DNA from: Oscarella lobularis | Taxonomy: Eukaryota > Porifera > Homoscleromorpha > Homosclerophorida > Oscarellidae | Direction: 5' to 3' | DNA length: 64,000 nucleotides | Assembly: GCF_947507565.1 (NCBI RefSeq) | Contig: NC_089194.1 | Location: forward strand, 62,001-126,000 | Shown here: positions 39,601 to 51,921 of the stretch, one piece after another | How positions within the stretch are numbered: the first letter of the stretch is position 1 | Layout of the letters: every line of letters starts with the position of its first letter | Program-made: the position numbers and the translations under genes | Notes under the pieces: model-generated | Told to the model about the DNA's origin: nothing | What the model saw: only the letters and a program-made list of their open reading frames with translations | The model's database searches: none

Positions 39601-42600
39601 AAGTTCAGGGCCAAAACTGTGATTCTAAGGACCTGAAGATAAAGTTGAGAGACTAAACTTTGATTATAAGGACCTTAAGACAAAGTTGAGGGCCTAAACT
39701 TTGATTCTAAGGCCCTGAAGAGAAAGTTGAAGGCCCAAACATTGATTCTAAGAGCCTGAAGATAAAGGTCATGGCCAAAACTCTGATTCTAAGGACCTGA
39801 AGATAAAGTTGAGGGCCTAAACTTTTATTCTAAGGGCCTGAAGATAAAGTTGAGGGCCTAGACTTTGATTCTAAGGGCCTGAAGAGAAAGTTGAGGGCCT
39901 AAACTCTGATTCTAAGGACCTGAAGATAAAGTTGAGGGCGTAAACTTTTATTCTAAGGGCCTGAAGATAAAGTTGAGGGCCTAGACTTTGATTCTAAGGA
40001 CCTGAAGATAAAGTTGAGGGCCTAAACTCTAATTCTAAGACCCTGAAGATAAAGTTGAAGGCCCAAACATTGATTCTAAGGGCCTGAAGATAAAGGTCAT
40101 GGCCAAAACTCTGATTCTAAGGACCTGAAGATAAAGTTGAGAGACTAAACTTTGATTCTAAGGACCTGAAGATAAAGTTGAGGGCCTAAACTTTGATTCT
40201 AAGGCCCTGAAGAGAAAGTTGAAGGCCCAAACATTGATTCTAAGGGCCTGAAGATAAAGGTCATGGCCAAAACTCTGATTCTAAGGACCTTAAGATAAAG
40301 TTGAGGGCCTAAACTTTGATTCTAAGGACCTGAAGATAAAGTTGAGAGACTAAACTTTGATTCTAAGGACCTGAAGATAAAGTTGAGGGCCTAAACTTTG
40401 ATTCTAAGGCCCTGAAGATAAAGTTGAGGGCCTAGACTTTGATTCTAAGGCCCTGAAGATAAAGTTGAAAGCCTAAACTTTCATTCTAAGGCCCTGAAGA
40501 GAAATTTGAAGGCCCAAACTTTGATTCTAAGGGTCTAAAGTTAAAGTTCAGGGCATAAACTCTGATTCTAAGGACCTGAAGATAAAGTTGAGGGCCTAGA
40601 CTTTGATTCTAAGGACCTGAAGATAAAGTTGATGGCCTGAACTTTGATTATAAGAGCCTGAAGATAAATTCGAGGACCTAAACTTTTATTCTAAGGGCCT
40701 GAAGATAAACTTGAGGGCCTAGACTTTGATTCTAAGGCCCTGAAGATAAAGTTGAGGGCCTAAACTCTAATTCTAAGACCCTGAAGATAAAGTTGAAGGC
40801 CCAAACATTGATTCTAAGGGCCTGAAGATAAAGGTCATGGCCAAAACTCTGATTCTAAGGACCTGAAGATAAAGTTGAGGGCCTAAACTTTGATTCTAAG
40901 GACCTGAAGATAAAGTTGAGAGACTAAACTTTGATTCTAAGGACCTGAAGATAAAGTTGAGGGCCTAAACTTTGATTCTAAGGCCCTGAAGAGAAAGTTG
41001 AAGGCCCAAACATTGATTCTAAGGGCCTGAAGATAAAGGTCATGGCCAAAACTCTGATTCTAAGGACCTGAAGATAAAGTTGAGGGCCTAAACTTTGATT
41101 CTAAGGACCTGAAGATAAAGTTGAGAGACTAAACCTTGATTCAAAGGACCTGAAGATAAAGTTGAGGGCCTAAACTTTTATTCTAAGGGCCTGAAGATAA
41201 AGTTGAGGGCCTAAACTCTGATTCTAAGGACCTGAAGATAAAGTTGAGGGCCTAGACTTTGATTCTAAGGTACCTGAAGATAAAGTTGATGGCCTAAACT
41301 TTGATTCTAAGAGCCTGAAGATAAAGTTGAGGGCCTAAACTTTTATTCTAAGGGCCTGAAGATAAACTTGAGGGCCTAGACTTTGATTCTAAGGCCCTGA
41401 AGATAAAGTTGAGGGTCTAAACTCTAATTCTAAGACCCTGAAGATAAAGTTGAAGGCCCAAACATTGATTCTAAGGGCCTGAAGATAAAGGTCATGGCCA
41501 AAACTCTGATTCTAAGGACCTGAAGATAAAGTTGAGGAAATAAACTTTGATACTAAGGACCTGAAGATAAAGTTGAGAGACTAAACTTTGATTCCAAGGA
41601 CCTGAAGATAAAGTTGAGGGCCTAAACTTTGATTCTAGGGACCTGAAGATAAAGTTGAGGGCCTAAATTTTGATTCTAAGGACCTGAAGATAGAGTTGAG
41701 GGCCTAAACTCTGATTCTAAGGGCCTGAAGATAAAGTTGAGGGCCTAGACTTTGATTCTAAGGCCCTGAAGATAACGTTGAAGGCCTAAACTTTGATTCT
41801 AAGGCCCTGAAGAGAAATTTGAAGGCCCAAACTTTGATTCTAAGGGTCTGAAGTTAAAGTTCAGGGCCTAGACTTTGATTCTAAGGACCTGAAGATAAAG
41901 TTGAGGGCCTAAACTTTGATTCTAAGAGCCTCAAGATAAATTTGAGGGCCTATACTTTGATTCTAAGGACCTGAAGATAAAGTTGAGGGCCTAAACTATG
42001 ATTCTAAGGAGCTAAAGATAAAGTTGAGGGGCTAAACTCTAATTCTAAGGCCCTGAAGATAATGTTGAAGGCCCAAACATTGATTCTAAGGGCCTGAAGA
42101 TAAAGTTCAGGGCCTAAACTTTGATTCTAAGGCCCTGAAGATAAAGCTGAACGCCTAAACTTTGATTCTAAGGGCCTGAAGTTAAAGTTCAGGGCCAAAA
42201 CTGTGATTCTAAGGACCTGAAGATAAAGTTGAGAGACTAAACTTTGATTATAAGGACCTTAAGACAAAGTTGAGGGCCTAAACTTTGATTCTAAGGCCCT
42301 GAAGAGAAAGTTGAAGGCCCAAACATTGATTCTAAGAGCCTGAAGATAAAGGTCATGGCCAAAACTCTGATTCTAAGGACCTGAAGATAAAGTTGAGGGC
42401 CTAAACTTTTATTCTAAGGGCCTGAAGATAAAGTTGAGGGCCTAGACTTTGATTCTAAGGGCCTGAAGAGAAAGTTGAGGGCCTAAACTCTGATTCTAAG
42501 GACCTGAAGATAAAGTTGAGGGCCTAAACTTTGATTCTAAGAGCCTCAAGATAAAGTTGAGGGCCTAGACTTTGATTCTAAGGACCTGAAGATAAAGTTG
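27601..42600. repeat. 41-bp satellite, zone C (GGTCATGGCC vocabulary)
   Basis: The zone is dominated by the pair ACCCTGAAG...GGCCCAAACATTG followed by GGGCCTG...AAAGGTCATGGCC, plus ATAAATTCGAGG, GAGGAAATAAAC and GATAACGTTGAAGG variants. ATAAATTCGA markers at 35251, 37055, 38080 and 40664 are 44, 25 and 63 units apart (the last +1 bp). The segment looks like repeated amplification of material also present near 16.8-17.3 kb. Confidence 0.65.
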
Positions 42601-45600
42601 ATGGCCTAAACTTTGATTCTAAGAGCCTGAAGATAAAGTTGAGGGCCTAGACTTTGATTCTAAGGACCTGAAGATAAAGTTGATGGCCTAAACTTTGATT
42701 CTAAGAGCCTGAAGATAAAGTTGAGGGCCTAAACTTTTATTCTAAGGGCATGAAGATAAAGTTGAGGGCCTAGACTTTCATTCTAAGGGCCTGAAGATAA
42801 AGTTGAGGGCCTAAGCTCTGATTCTAAGGGCCTGAAGATAAACTTGAGGGCCTAGACTTTGATTCTAAGGCCCTGAAGATAAAGTTGAAGGCCAAAACTT
42901 TGATTCTAAGGCCCTGAAGAGAAATTTGAAGGCCCAAACTTTGATTCTAAGGGTCTGAAGATAAAGTTCTGAGCCAAAACTCTGATTCTAAGGACCTGAA
43001 GATAAAGTTGAGGGCCTAGACTTTGATTCTAAGGACCTGAAGATAAAGTTGATGGCCTAAACTTTGATTCTAAGAGCCTGAAGATAAAGTTGAGGGCCTA
43101 AACTTTTATTTTAAGGGCCTGAAGATAAAGTTGAGGGCCTAAACTTTGATTCTAAGGACCTGAAGAAAAATTTGAAGGCCCAAACTTTGATTCTAAGGGT
43201 CTGAAGTTAAAGTTCAGGGCCAAAACTCTGATTCAAAGGACCTGAAGATAAAGTTGAGAGACTAAACTTTGATTCTAAGGACCTGAAGATAAAGTTGAGG
43301 GCCTAAACTTTGATTCTAAGGCCCTGAAGATAAAGTTGAACGCCTAAACTTTGATTCTAAGGGCCTGAAGATAAAGTTGAGGGCCTAAACTCCGATTCCA
43401 AGGAACTGAAGATAAAGTTGAGGGCCTAAACTTTGATTCTAGGGACCTGAAGATGAAGTTGAGGGCCTAAATTTTGATTCTAAGGACCTGAAGATAAAGT
43501 TGAGGGCTTAAACTCTGATTCTAAGGCCCTGAAGATAAAGTTGAGGGCCTAGACTTTGATTCTAAGGCCCTGAAGATAAAGTTGAAGGCCTAAACTTTGA
43601 TTCTAAGGCCCTGAAGAAAAATTTGAAGGCCCAAACTTTGATTCTAAGGGTCTGAAGTTAAAGTTCAGGGCCAAAACTCTGATTCTAAGGACCTGAAGAT
43701 AAAGTTGAGGGCCTAAACTTTGATTCTAAGGACCTGAAGATAAAGTTGAGAGACTAAACTTTGATTCTAAGGACCTGAAGATAAAGTTGAAGGCCTAAAC
43801 TCCGATTCTAAGGACCTGAAGATAAAGTTGAGAGAATAAACTTTGATTCTAAGGACCTGAAGATAAAGTTGAGGGCCTAAACTTTGATTCTAAGGCCCTG
43901 AAGAGAAAGTTGAAGGCCCAAACATTGATTCTGAGGGCCTGAAGATAAAGTTGAGAGACTAAACTTTGATTCTAAGAGCCGGAAGATAAAGTTGAGGGCC
44001 TAAACTTTGATTCTAAGACCCTGAATATAAAGTTGAACGCCTAAACTTTGATTCTAAGGACCTGAAGATAAAGTTGAGGGCCTAAACGTTTATTCTAAGG
44101 GCCTGAAGATAAAGTTGAGGGCCTAGACTTTGATTCTAAGGACCTGAAGATAAAGTTGAGAGCATAGACTTTGATTCTAAGGCCCTGAAGATAAAGTTGA
44201 AGGCCTAAACTTTGATTCTAAGGCCCTGAAGAGAAATTTGAAGGCCCAAACTTTGATTCTAAGGGTCTCAAGTTAAAGTTCAGGGCCAAAACTCTGATTC
44301 TAAGGATCTGCAGATAAAGTTGAGGGCCTAAACTTTGATTCTAAGGACCTGAAGATAAAGTTGAGAGACTAAACTTTGATTCTAAAAACCTGAAGATAAA
44401 GTTGAGGGCCTAAACTCCGATTCTAAGGACCTGAAGATAAAGTTGAGAGACTAAACTTTGATTCTAAGGACCTGAAGATAAAGTTGAGGGCCTAAACTTT
44501 GATTCTAAGGCGCTGAAGAGAAAGTTGAAGGCCCAAACTTTGATTCTAAGGCCCTGAAGAGAAATTTGAAGGCCCAAACTTTGATTCTGAGGGTGTGAAG
44601 TTAAAGTTCAGGGCCAAAACTCTGATTCCAAGGACCTGAAGATAAAGTTGAGGGCCTAGACTTTGATTCTAAGGCCCTGAAGATAAAGTTGAGGGCCTAA
44701 ACTCTGATTCTAAGGACCTGAAGATAAAGTTGCGGGCGTAAACTTTTATTCTAAGGGCCTGAAGATAAAGTTGAGGGCCTAGACTTTGATTCTAAGGACC
44801 TGAAGATAAAGTTGAGGGCCTAAACTCTGATTCTAAGGCCCTGAAGATAAAGTTGAGGGACTAAATTCTAATTCTAAGACCCTGAAGATAAAGTTGAAGG
44901 CCCAAACATTGATTCTAAGGGCCTGAAGATAAAGGTCATGGCCAAAACTCTGATTCTAAGGACCTGAAGATAAAGTTGAGGGCCTAAACTTTGATTCTAA
45001 GAGCCTCAAGATAAAGTTGAGGGCCTAGACTTTGATTCTAAGGACCTGAAGATAAAGTTGATGGCCTAAACTTTGATTCTAAGGACCTGAAGATAAAGTT
45101 GAGGGCCTAAACGTTTATTCTAAGGGCATGAAGATAAAGTTGAGGGCCTAGACTTTCATTCTAAGGGCCTGAAGATAAAGTTGAGGGCCTAAGCTCTGAT
45201 TCTAAGGGCCTGAAGATAAACTTGAGGGCCTAGACTTTGATTCTAAGGCCCTGAAGATAAAGTTGAAGGCCAAAACTTTGATTCTAAGGCCCTGAAGAGA
45301 AATTTGAAGGCCCAAACTTTGATTCTAAGGGTCTGAAGATAAAGTTCTGAGCCAAAACTCTGATTCTAAGGACCTGAAGATTAAATTGAGGGCCTAGACT
45401 TTGATTCTAAGGACCTGAAGATAAAGTTGATGGCCTAAACTTTGATTCTAAGAGCCTGAAGATAAAGTTGAGGGCCTAAACTTTTATTTTAAGGGCCTGA
45501 AGATAAAGTTGAGGGCCTAAACTTTGATTCTAAGGCCCTGAAGAAAAATTTGAAGGCCCAAACTTTGATTCTAAGGGTCTGAAGTTAAAGTTCAGGGCCA

Positions 45601-48600
45601 AAACTCTGATTCTAAGGACCTGAAGATAAAGTTGATGGCCTAAACTTTGATTCTAAGAGCCTGAAGATAAAGTTGAGGGCCTAAACTTTTATTTTAAGGG
45701 CCTGAAGATAAAGTTGAGGGCCTAAACTTTGATTCTAAGGACCTGAAGAAAAATTTGAAGGCCCAAACTTTGATTCTAAGGGTCTGAAGTTAAAGTTCAG
45801 GGCCAAAACTCTGATTCAAAGGACCTGAAGATAAAGTTGAGAGACTAAACTTTGATTCTAAGGGCCTGAAGATAAAGTTAAGGGCCTAAACTTTGATTCT
45901 AAGGCCCTGAAGATAAAGTTGAACGCCTAAACTTTGATTCTAAGGGCCTGAAGATAAAGTTGAGGGCCTAAACTCCGATTCCAAGAAACTGAAGATAAAG
46001 TTGAGGGCCTAAACTTTGATTCTAGGGACCTGAAGATGAAGTTGAGGGCCTAAATTTTGATTCTAAGGACCTGAAGATAAAGTTGAGGGCCTAAACTCTG
46101 ATTCTAAGGCCCTGAAGATAAAGTTGAGGGCCTAGACTTTGATTCTAAGGCCCTGAAGATAAAGTTGAAGGCCTAAACTTTGATTCTAAGGCCCTGAAGA
46201 AAAATTTGAAGGCCCAAACTTTGATTCTAAGGGTCTGAAGTTAAAGTTCAGGGCCAAAACTCTGATTCTAAGGACCTGAAGATAAAGTTGAGGGCCTAAA
46301 CTTTGATTCTAAGGACCTGAAGATAAAGTTGAGAGACTAAACTTTGATTCTAAGGACCTGAAGATAAAGTTGAGGGCCTAAACTCCGATTCTAAGGACAT
46401 GAAGATAAAGTTGAGAGACTAAACTTTGATTCTAAGGACCTGAAGATAAAGTTGAGGGCCTAAACTTTGATTCTAAGGCCCTGAAGAGAAAGTTGAAGGC
46501 CCAAACATTGATTCTGAGGGCCTGAAGATAAAGTTGAGAGACTAAACTTTGATTCTAAGAGCCGGAAGATAAAGTTGAGGGCCTAAACTTTGATTCTAAG
46601 GACCTGAAGAGAAAGTTGAGAGCCTAAACTTTGATTCTAAGGCCCTGAAGATAAAGTTGAGGGCCTAAACTCCGATTCTAAGAACCTCAATATAAAGTTG
46701 AACGCCTAAACTTTGATTCTAAGGACCTGAAGATAAAGTTGAGGGCCTAAACGTTTATTCTAAGGGCCTGAAGATAAAGTTGAGGGCCTAGACTTTGATT
46801 CTAAGGACCTGAAGATAAAGTTGAGGGCATAGACTTTGATTCTAAGGCCCTGAAGATAAAGTTGAAGGCCTAAACTTTGATTCTAAGGCCCTGAAGAGAA
46901 ATTTGAAGGCCCAAACTTTGATTCTAAGGGTCTGAAGTTAAAGTTGAGGGCCAAAACTCTGATTCTAAAGACCTGATGATAAAGTTGAGAGACTAAACTT
47001 TGATTCTAAAACCCTGAAGATAAAGTTGAAGGCCTAAACTTTGATTCTAAGGCCCTGAAGAGAAATTTGAAGGCCCAAACTTTGATTCTAATGGTCTAAA
47101 GTTAAAGTTCAGGGCCAAAACTCTGATTCTAAGGACCTGAAGATAAAGTTGAGGGCCTAAACTTTGATTCTAAGGACCTGAAGATAAAGTTGAGAGACTA
47201 AACTTTGATTCTAAAAACCTGAAGATAAAGTTGAGGGCCTAAACTCCGATTCTAAGGACCTGAAGATAAAGTTGAGAGACTAAACTTTGATTCTAAGGAC
47301 CTGAAGATAAAGTTGAGGTCCTAAACTTTGATTCTAAGGCGCTGAAGAGAAAGTTGAAGGCCCAAACTTTGATTCTAAGGCCCTGAAGAGAAATTTGAAG
47401 GCCCAAACTTTGATTCTAAGGGTCTGAAGTTAAAGTTCAGGGCCAAAACTCTGATTCCTAGGACCTGAAGATAAAGTTGAGGGCCTAAACTTTGATTCTA
47501 AGGACCTGAAGATAAAGTTGAGAGACTAAACTTTGATTCTAAAAACCTGAAGATAAAGTTGAGGGCCTAAACTCCGATTCTAAGGACCTGAAGATAAAGT
47601 TGAGAGACTAAACTTTGATTCTAAGGACCTGAAGATAAAGTTGAGGTCCTAAACTTTGATTCTAAGGCGCTGAAGAGAAAGTTGAAGGCCCAAACTTTGA
47701 TTCTAAGGCCTTGAAGAGAAATTTGAAGGCCCAAACTTTGATTCTAAGGGTCTGAAGTTAAAGTTCAGGGCCAAAACTCTGATTCCTAGGACCTGAAGAT
47801 AAAGTTGAGGGCCTAAACTTTGATTCTAAGGACCTGAAGATAAAGTTGAGAGACTAAACTTTGATTCTAAGGCCCTGAAGATAAAGTTGAGAGACTAAAC
47901 TTTGATTCTAAGGACCAGAAGATGAAGTTGAGAGACTAAACTTTGATTCTAAGAGCCTGAAGATAAAGTTGAGGGCCTAAACTTTGATTCTAAGGACCTG
48001 AAGAGAAAGTTGAGAGACTAAACTTTGATTCTAAGGACCTGAATATAAAGTTGAGAGCCTAAACTTTGATTCTAAGGGCCTGAAGATAAAGTTGAGGGCC
48101 TAAACTCCGATTCTAAGGACATGAATATAAAGTTGAACGCCTAAACTTTGATTCTAAGGGCCTGAAGATAAAGTTGAGGGCCTAAACTTTGATTCTAAGG
48201 ACCTGAAGATAAAGTTGAGGGCCTAAACGTTTATTCTAAGGGCCTGAAGATAAAGTTGAGGGCATAAACTCCGATTCTAAGGACCTGAATATAAAGTTGA
48301 ACGCCTAAACTTTGATTCTAAGGACCTGAAGATAAAGTTGAGGGCCTAAACTCTGATTCTAAGGCCCTGAAGATAAAGTTGAGGGCATAGACTTTGATTC
48401 TAAGGCCCTGAAGATAAAGTTGAAGGCCTAAACTTTGATTCTAAGGCCCTGAAGAGAAATTTGAAGGCCCAAACTTTGATTCTAAGGGTCTGAAGTTTTA
48501 GTTCAGGGCCAAAACTCTGATTCTAAGGACCTGAAGATAAAGTTGAGAGACTAAACTTTGATTCTAAGGCCCTGAAGATAAAGTTGAGGGCCTAAACTCC

Positions 48601-51389
48601 GATTCTAAGGACCTGAAGATAAAGTTGAGAGACTAAACTTTGATTCCAAGGACCTCAAGATAAAGTTGAGGGCCTAAACTTTGATTCTAGGGACCTGAAG
48701 ATAAAGTTGAGAGACTAAACTTTGATTCTAAGGACCTGAAGATGAAGTTGAGGGCCTAAATTTTTATTCCAAGGACCTGAAGATAAAGTTTATGGCCTAA
48801 ACTTTGATTCTAAGAGCCTGAAGATAAAGTTGAGGGCCTAAACTTTTATTCTAAGGGCCTGAAGATAAAGTTGAGGGCCTAGACTTTGATTCTAAGGCCC
48901 TGAAGATAAAGTTGAGGGCCTAAACTTTTATTCTAAGGGCCTGAAGATAAAGTTGAGGGCCTAGACTTTGATTCTAAGGGCCTGAAGATAAAGTTGAGGG
49001 CCTAAACTCTGATTCTAAGGCCCTGAAGATAAACTTGAGGGCCTAGACTTTGATTCTAAGGCCCCTGAAGATAAAGTTGAAGGCCAAAACTTTGATTCTA
49101 AGGACCTGAAGATAAAGTTGAGAGACTAAACTTTGATTCCAAGGATCTGAAGATAAAGTTGAGGGCCTAAACTTTGATTCTAGGGACCTGAAGATAAAGT
49201 TGAGGGCCTAAATTTTGATTCTAAGGACCTGAAGATAAAGTTGAGGGCTTAGACTTTGATTCTAAGGCCCTGAAGATAAAGTTGAAGGCCAAAACTTTGA
49301 TTCTAAGGCCCTGAAGAGAAATTTGAAGGCCCAAACTTTGATTATAAGGGTCTGAAGTTAAAGTTCAGGGTCAAAACTCTGATTCAAAGGACCTGAAGAT
49401 AAAGTTGATGGCCTAAACTTTGATTCTAAGAGCCTGAAGATAAAGTTGAGGGCCTAAACTTTTATTCTGAGGGCCTGAAGATAAAGTTGAGGGCCTAGAC
49501 TTTGATTCTAAGGACCTGAAGATAAAGTTGAGGGCCTAAACTCTGATTCTAAGGCCCTGAAGATAAAGTTCAAGGCCCAAACTTTGATTCTAAGGGTCTG
49601 AAGTTAAAGTTGAAGGCCTAGACTTTGATTCTAAGGCCCTGAAGAAAAATTTGAAGGCCCAAACTTTGATTCTAAGGGTCTGAAGTTAAAGTTCAGGGCC
49701 AAAACTCTGATTCTAAGGACCTGAAGATAAAGTTGAGAGACTAAACTTTGATTCTAAAACCCTGAAGATAAAGTTGAAGGCCTAAACTTTGATTCTAAGG
49801 CCCTGAAGAGAAATTTGAAGGCCCAAACTTTGATTCTAATGGTCTTAAGTTAAAGTTCAGGGCCAAAACTCTGATTCTAAGGACCTGAAGATAAAGTTGA
49901 GAGCCTAAACTTTGATTCTAAGGACCTGAAGATAAAGTTGAGAGACTAAACTTTGATTCTAAGGACCTGAAGATAAAGTTGAGGGCCTAAACTCCGATTC
50001 TAAGGACCTGAAGATAAGGTTGAGAGACTAAACTTTGATTCTAAGGACCTGAAGATAAAGTTGAGGGCCTAAACTTTGATTCTAAGGCCCTGAAGAGAAA
50101 GATGAAGGCCCAAACATTGATTCTAAGGGCTTGAAGATAAAGTTGAGAGACTAAACTTTTATTCTAAGGCCCTGAAGATAAAGTTGAGGGCCTAGACTTT
50201 GATTCTAAGGCCCTGAAGATAAAGTTGAAGGCCTAAACTTTGATTCTAAGGCCCTGAAGAGAAATTTGAAGGCCCAAACTTTGATTCTAAGGGTCTGAAG
50301 TTAAAGTTCAGGGCCAAAACTCTGATTCTAAGGACCTGAAGATAAAGTTGAGAGACTAAACTTTGATTCTAAGAGCCTGAAGATAAAGTTGAGGGCCTAA
50401 ACTTTGATTCTAAGGACCTGAAGAGAAAGTTGAGAGACTAAACTTTGATTCTAAGGACCTGAATATAAAGTTGAGAGCGTAAACTATGATTCTAAGGCCC
50501 TGAAGATAAAGTTGAGGGCCTAAACTCCGATTCTAAGGACCTGAATATAAAGTTGAACGCCTAAACTTTGATTCTAAGGGCCTGAAGATAAAGTTGAGGG
50601 CCTAAACTTTGATTCTAAGGACCTGAAGATAAAGTTGAGGGCCTAAACGTTTATTCTACGGGCCTGAAGATTAAGTTGAGGGCCTAGACTTTGATTCTAA
50701 GGCCCTGAAGATAAAGTTGAGGGCCTAAAATCCGATTCTAAGGACCTGAATATAAAGTTGAACGCCTAAACTTTGATTCTAAGGACCTGAAGATAAAGTT
50801 GAGGGCCTAAACTCTGATTCTAAGGCCCTGAAGATAAAGTTGAGGGCATAGACTTTGATTCTAAGGCCCTGAAGATAAAGTTGAAGACCTAAACTTTGAT
50901 TCTAAGGCCCTGAAAAGAAATTTGAAGGCCCAAACTTTGATTCTAAGGGTCTGAAGTTAAAGTTCAGGGCCAAAACTCTGATTCTAAGGACCGGAAGATA
51001 AAGTTGGGAGACTAAACATTGATTCTAAGGCTCTGAAGATAAAGTTGAGGGCCTAAACTCCGAATCTAAGGCCCTGAAGATAAAGTTGAGAGACTAAACT
51101 TTGATTCTAAGCACCTGAAGATAAAGTTGAGGGCCTAAATTTTGATTCTAGGGACCTGAAGATCAAGTTGAGGGCCTAAATTTTGATTCTAAGGACCTGA
51201 AGATGAAGTTGAGGGCCTAAACTCTGATTCTAAGGCCCTAAAGATAAAGTTTATGGCCTAAACTTTGATTCTAAGAGCCTGAGGATAAAGTTGAGGGCAT
51301 AAACTCTGATTCTAAGGCCCTGAAGATAAAGTTGAGGGCCTAAACTCTAATTCTAAGGCCCTGAATATAAAGTTGAGGGCTTAGACTTT
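42601..51389. repeat. 41-bp satellite, zone D (AACGTTTATTC / GAATATAAAG vocabulary)
   Basis: Zone D is marked by CTAAACGTTTATTCTA (44085, 45110, 46750, 48226, 50645), GAATATAAAGTTGAACGCC and AAAAACCTGAAG. It contains a 58-unit duplication (42776/45154, 42953/45331, 43108/45486) and a 63-unit offset at 43981/46564. The array ends at 51389 within a unit (TTAGACTTT). Confidence 0.65.
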
Positions 51390-51470
51390 CTGAACAAATT
51401 GTCCCAGGACAAATTGTCCCTGGACAAATTGTCCAAGGACCAAATGTCCCAGGACAATTGTCCCCAAGAC
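51390..51470. repeat. Short cluster of quasi-palindromic GGACAAATTGTCC motifs
   Basis: About five degenerate copies of a 13-15-bp word, GGACAAATTGTCC, separated by CA, CTGG or AAGG. The word is an inverted repeat (GGACAA/TTGTCC) around a single A. The cluster sits exactly between the 41-bp array and the near-unique spacer. Confidence 0.85.
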
Positions 51471-51797
51471 AACTCTACCTACATCACATACCTTTGCCCC
51501 CTCCATAGTCATCCTCCCTTCTGATTGCCTTCCCTTCCAATCCTCCTCTTCCCACTCGCATCCGTTGCTCGTATCATTCTTCCTTACGCTCTTACACATC
51601 TATAAAACGAATTAGAGACCCCTCAATAACTAAAACTCTACCTACATCACATACCATCGATCCCTTGATATTCCTTCTCCTCCCTGCCTGCTTGTTCCTC
51701 TTCTCACTCGCGCCCCATCTCCCTCCTTGTCATTGTTCCTCCCATCCCTATGCCCCTAAGAAAACTAATTAGAAATATGTAACACAATTAGGAACCA
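51471..51797. repeat. Diverged tandem duplication, about 163 bp
   Basis: Both halves (51471-51633 and 51634-51797) open with AACTCTACCTACATCACATA and then share a pyrimidine-rich stretch with TCCTC/TTCCTC and CACTCGC, ending in an AACGAATTAGA / AACTAATTAGA motif. The match is imperfect and contains small indels. No gene is seen. Confidence 0.75.
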
Positions 51798-51921
51798 TTA
51801 TATACCTATCAGTATTGACTCTGCCCTAACATTGCCCCTATACACATTAACAAAGCCACACAACTCATAAACAATTGCACGGCACTTATGTGACATCCTC
51901 CAGGAACACCCTGTTTACAAA
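51798..51921. other. Short unique spacer
   Basis: About 124 bp of non-repetitive sequence between the 163-bp duplication and the 20-bp array. On the minus strand it holds the speculative 33-codon exon listed separately; otherwise nothing is recognised. Confidence 0.6.
51809..51910 (-). other. Speculative terminal exon with a hydrophobic segment
   Basis: On the minus strand (the cadherin sense) the pyrimidine-rich 20-bp array is followed by TTTGTAAACAG, which resembles a 3' splice acceptor with AG at 51911-51912. The next base starts a frame of 33 codons and a TGA, containing the uncharged run AVQLFMSCVALLMCIGAMLG, long enough to cross a membrane. The acceptor is phase 0, and so is a possible donor at the end of the cadherin frame. 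Against it: the splice would cut an EC repeat in half, the frame is short, and no poly(A) signal is evident just downstream. A chance open frame is at least as likely. Confidence 0.15.

Larger units (their letters stand above)
4375..51389. repeat. 47-kb satellite array, 41-bp unit, about 1,147 copies
   Basis: The consensus is CCTGAAGATAAAGTTGAGGG + CCTAAACTTTGATTCTAAGG + A/G. Starts at 4504 and 4545 confirm 41 bp. Rare units are 40 bp (GATAAGTTGAGGGCC with a GAATTCC variant), 42 bp (GGTACCTG or GGCCCCTG) or 36 bp (5-bp loss near 6092 and 8465). Most units hold AAAGTT and AACTTT 9 nt apart, a possible short stem. About ten unit variants recur in fixed orders and are shuffled as long blocks (see the higher-order entries). 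Stops occur in all frames: no reading frame of 60 codons or more was found on either strand. Similarity to centromeric or heterochromatic satellite is structural only; no function is shown. Confidence 0.97.

Noticed and set aside
51381-51599. A 72-codon minus-strand frame ending in VLGQFVQ-type repeats
   Set aside because: It is a translation of the GGACAAATTGTCC cluster plus spacer, with no similarity to cadherin or any recognised family.
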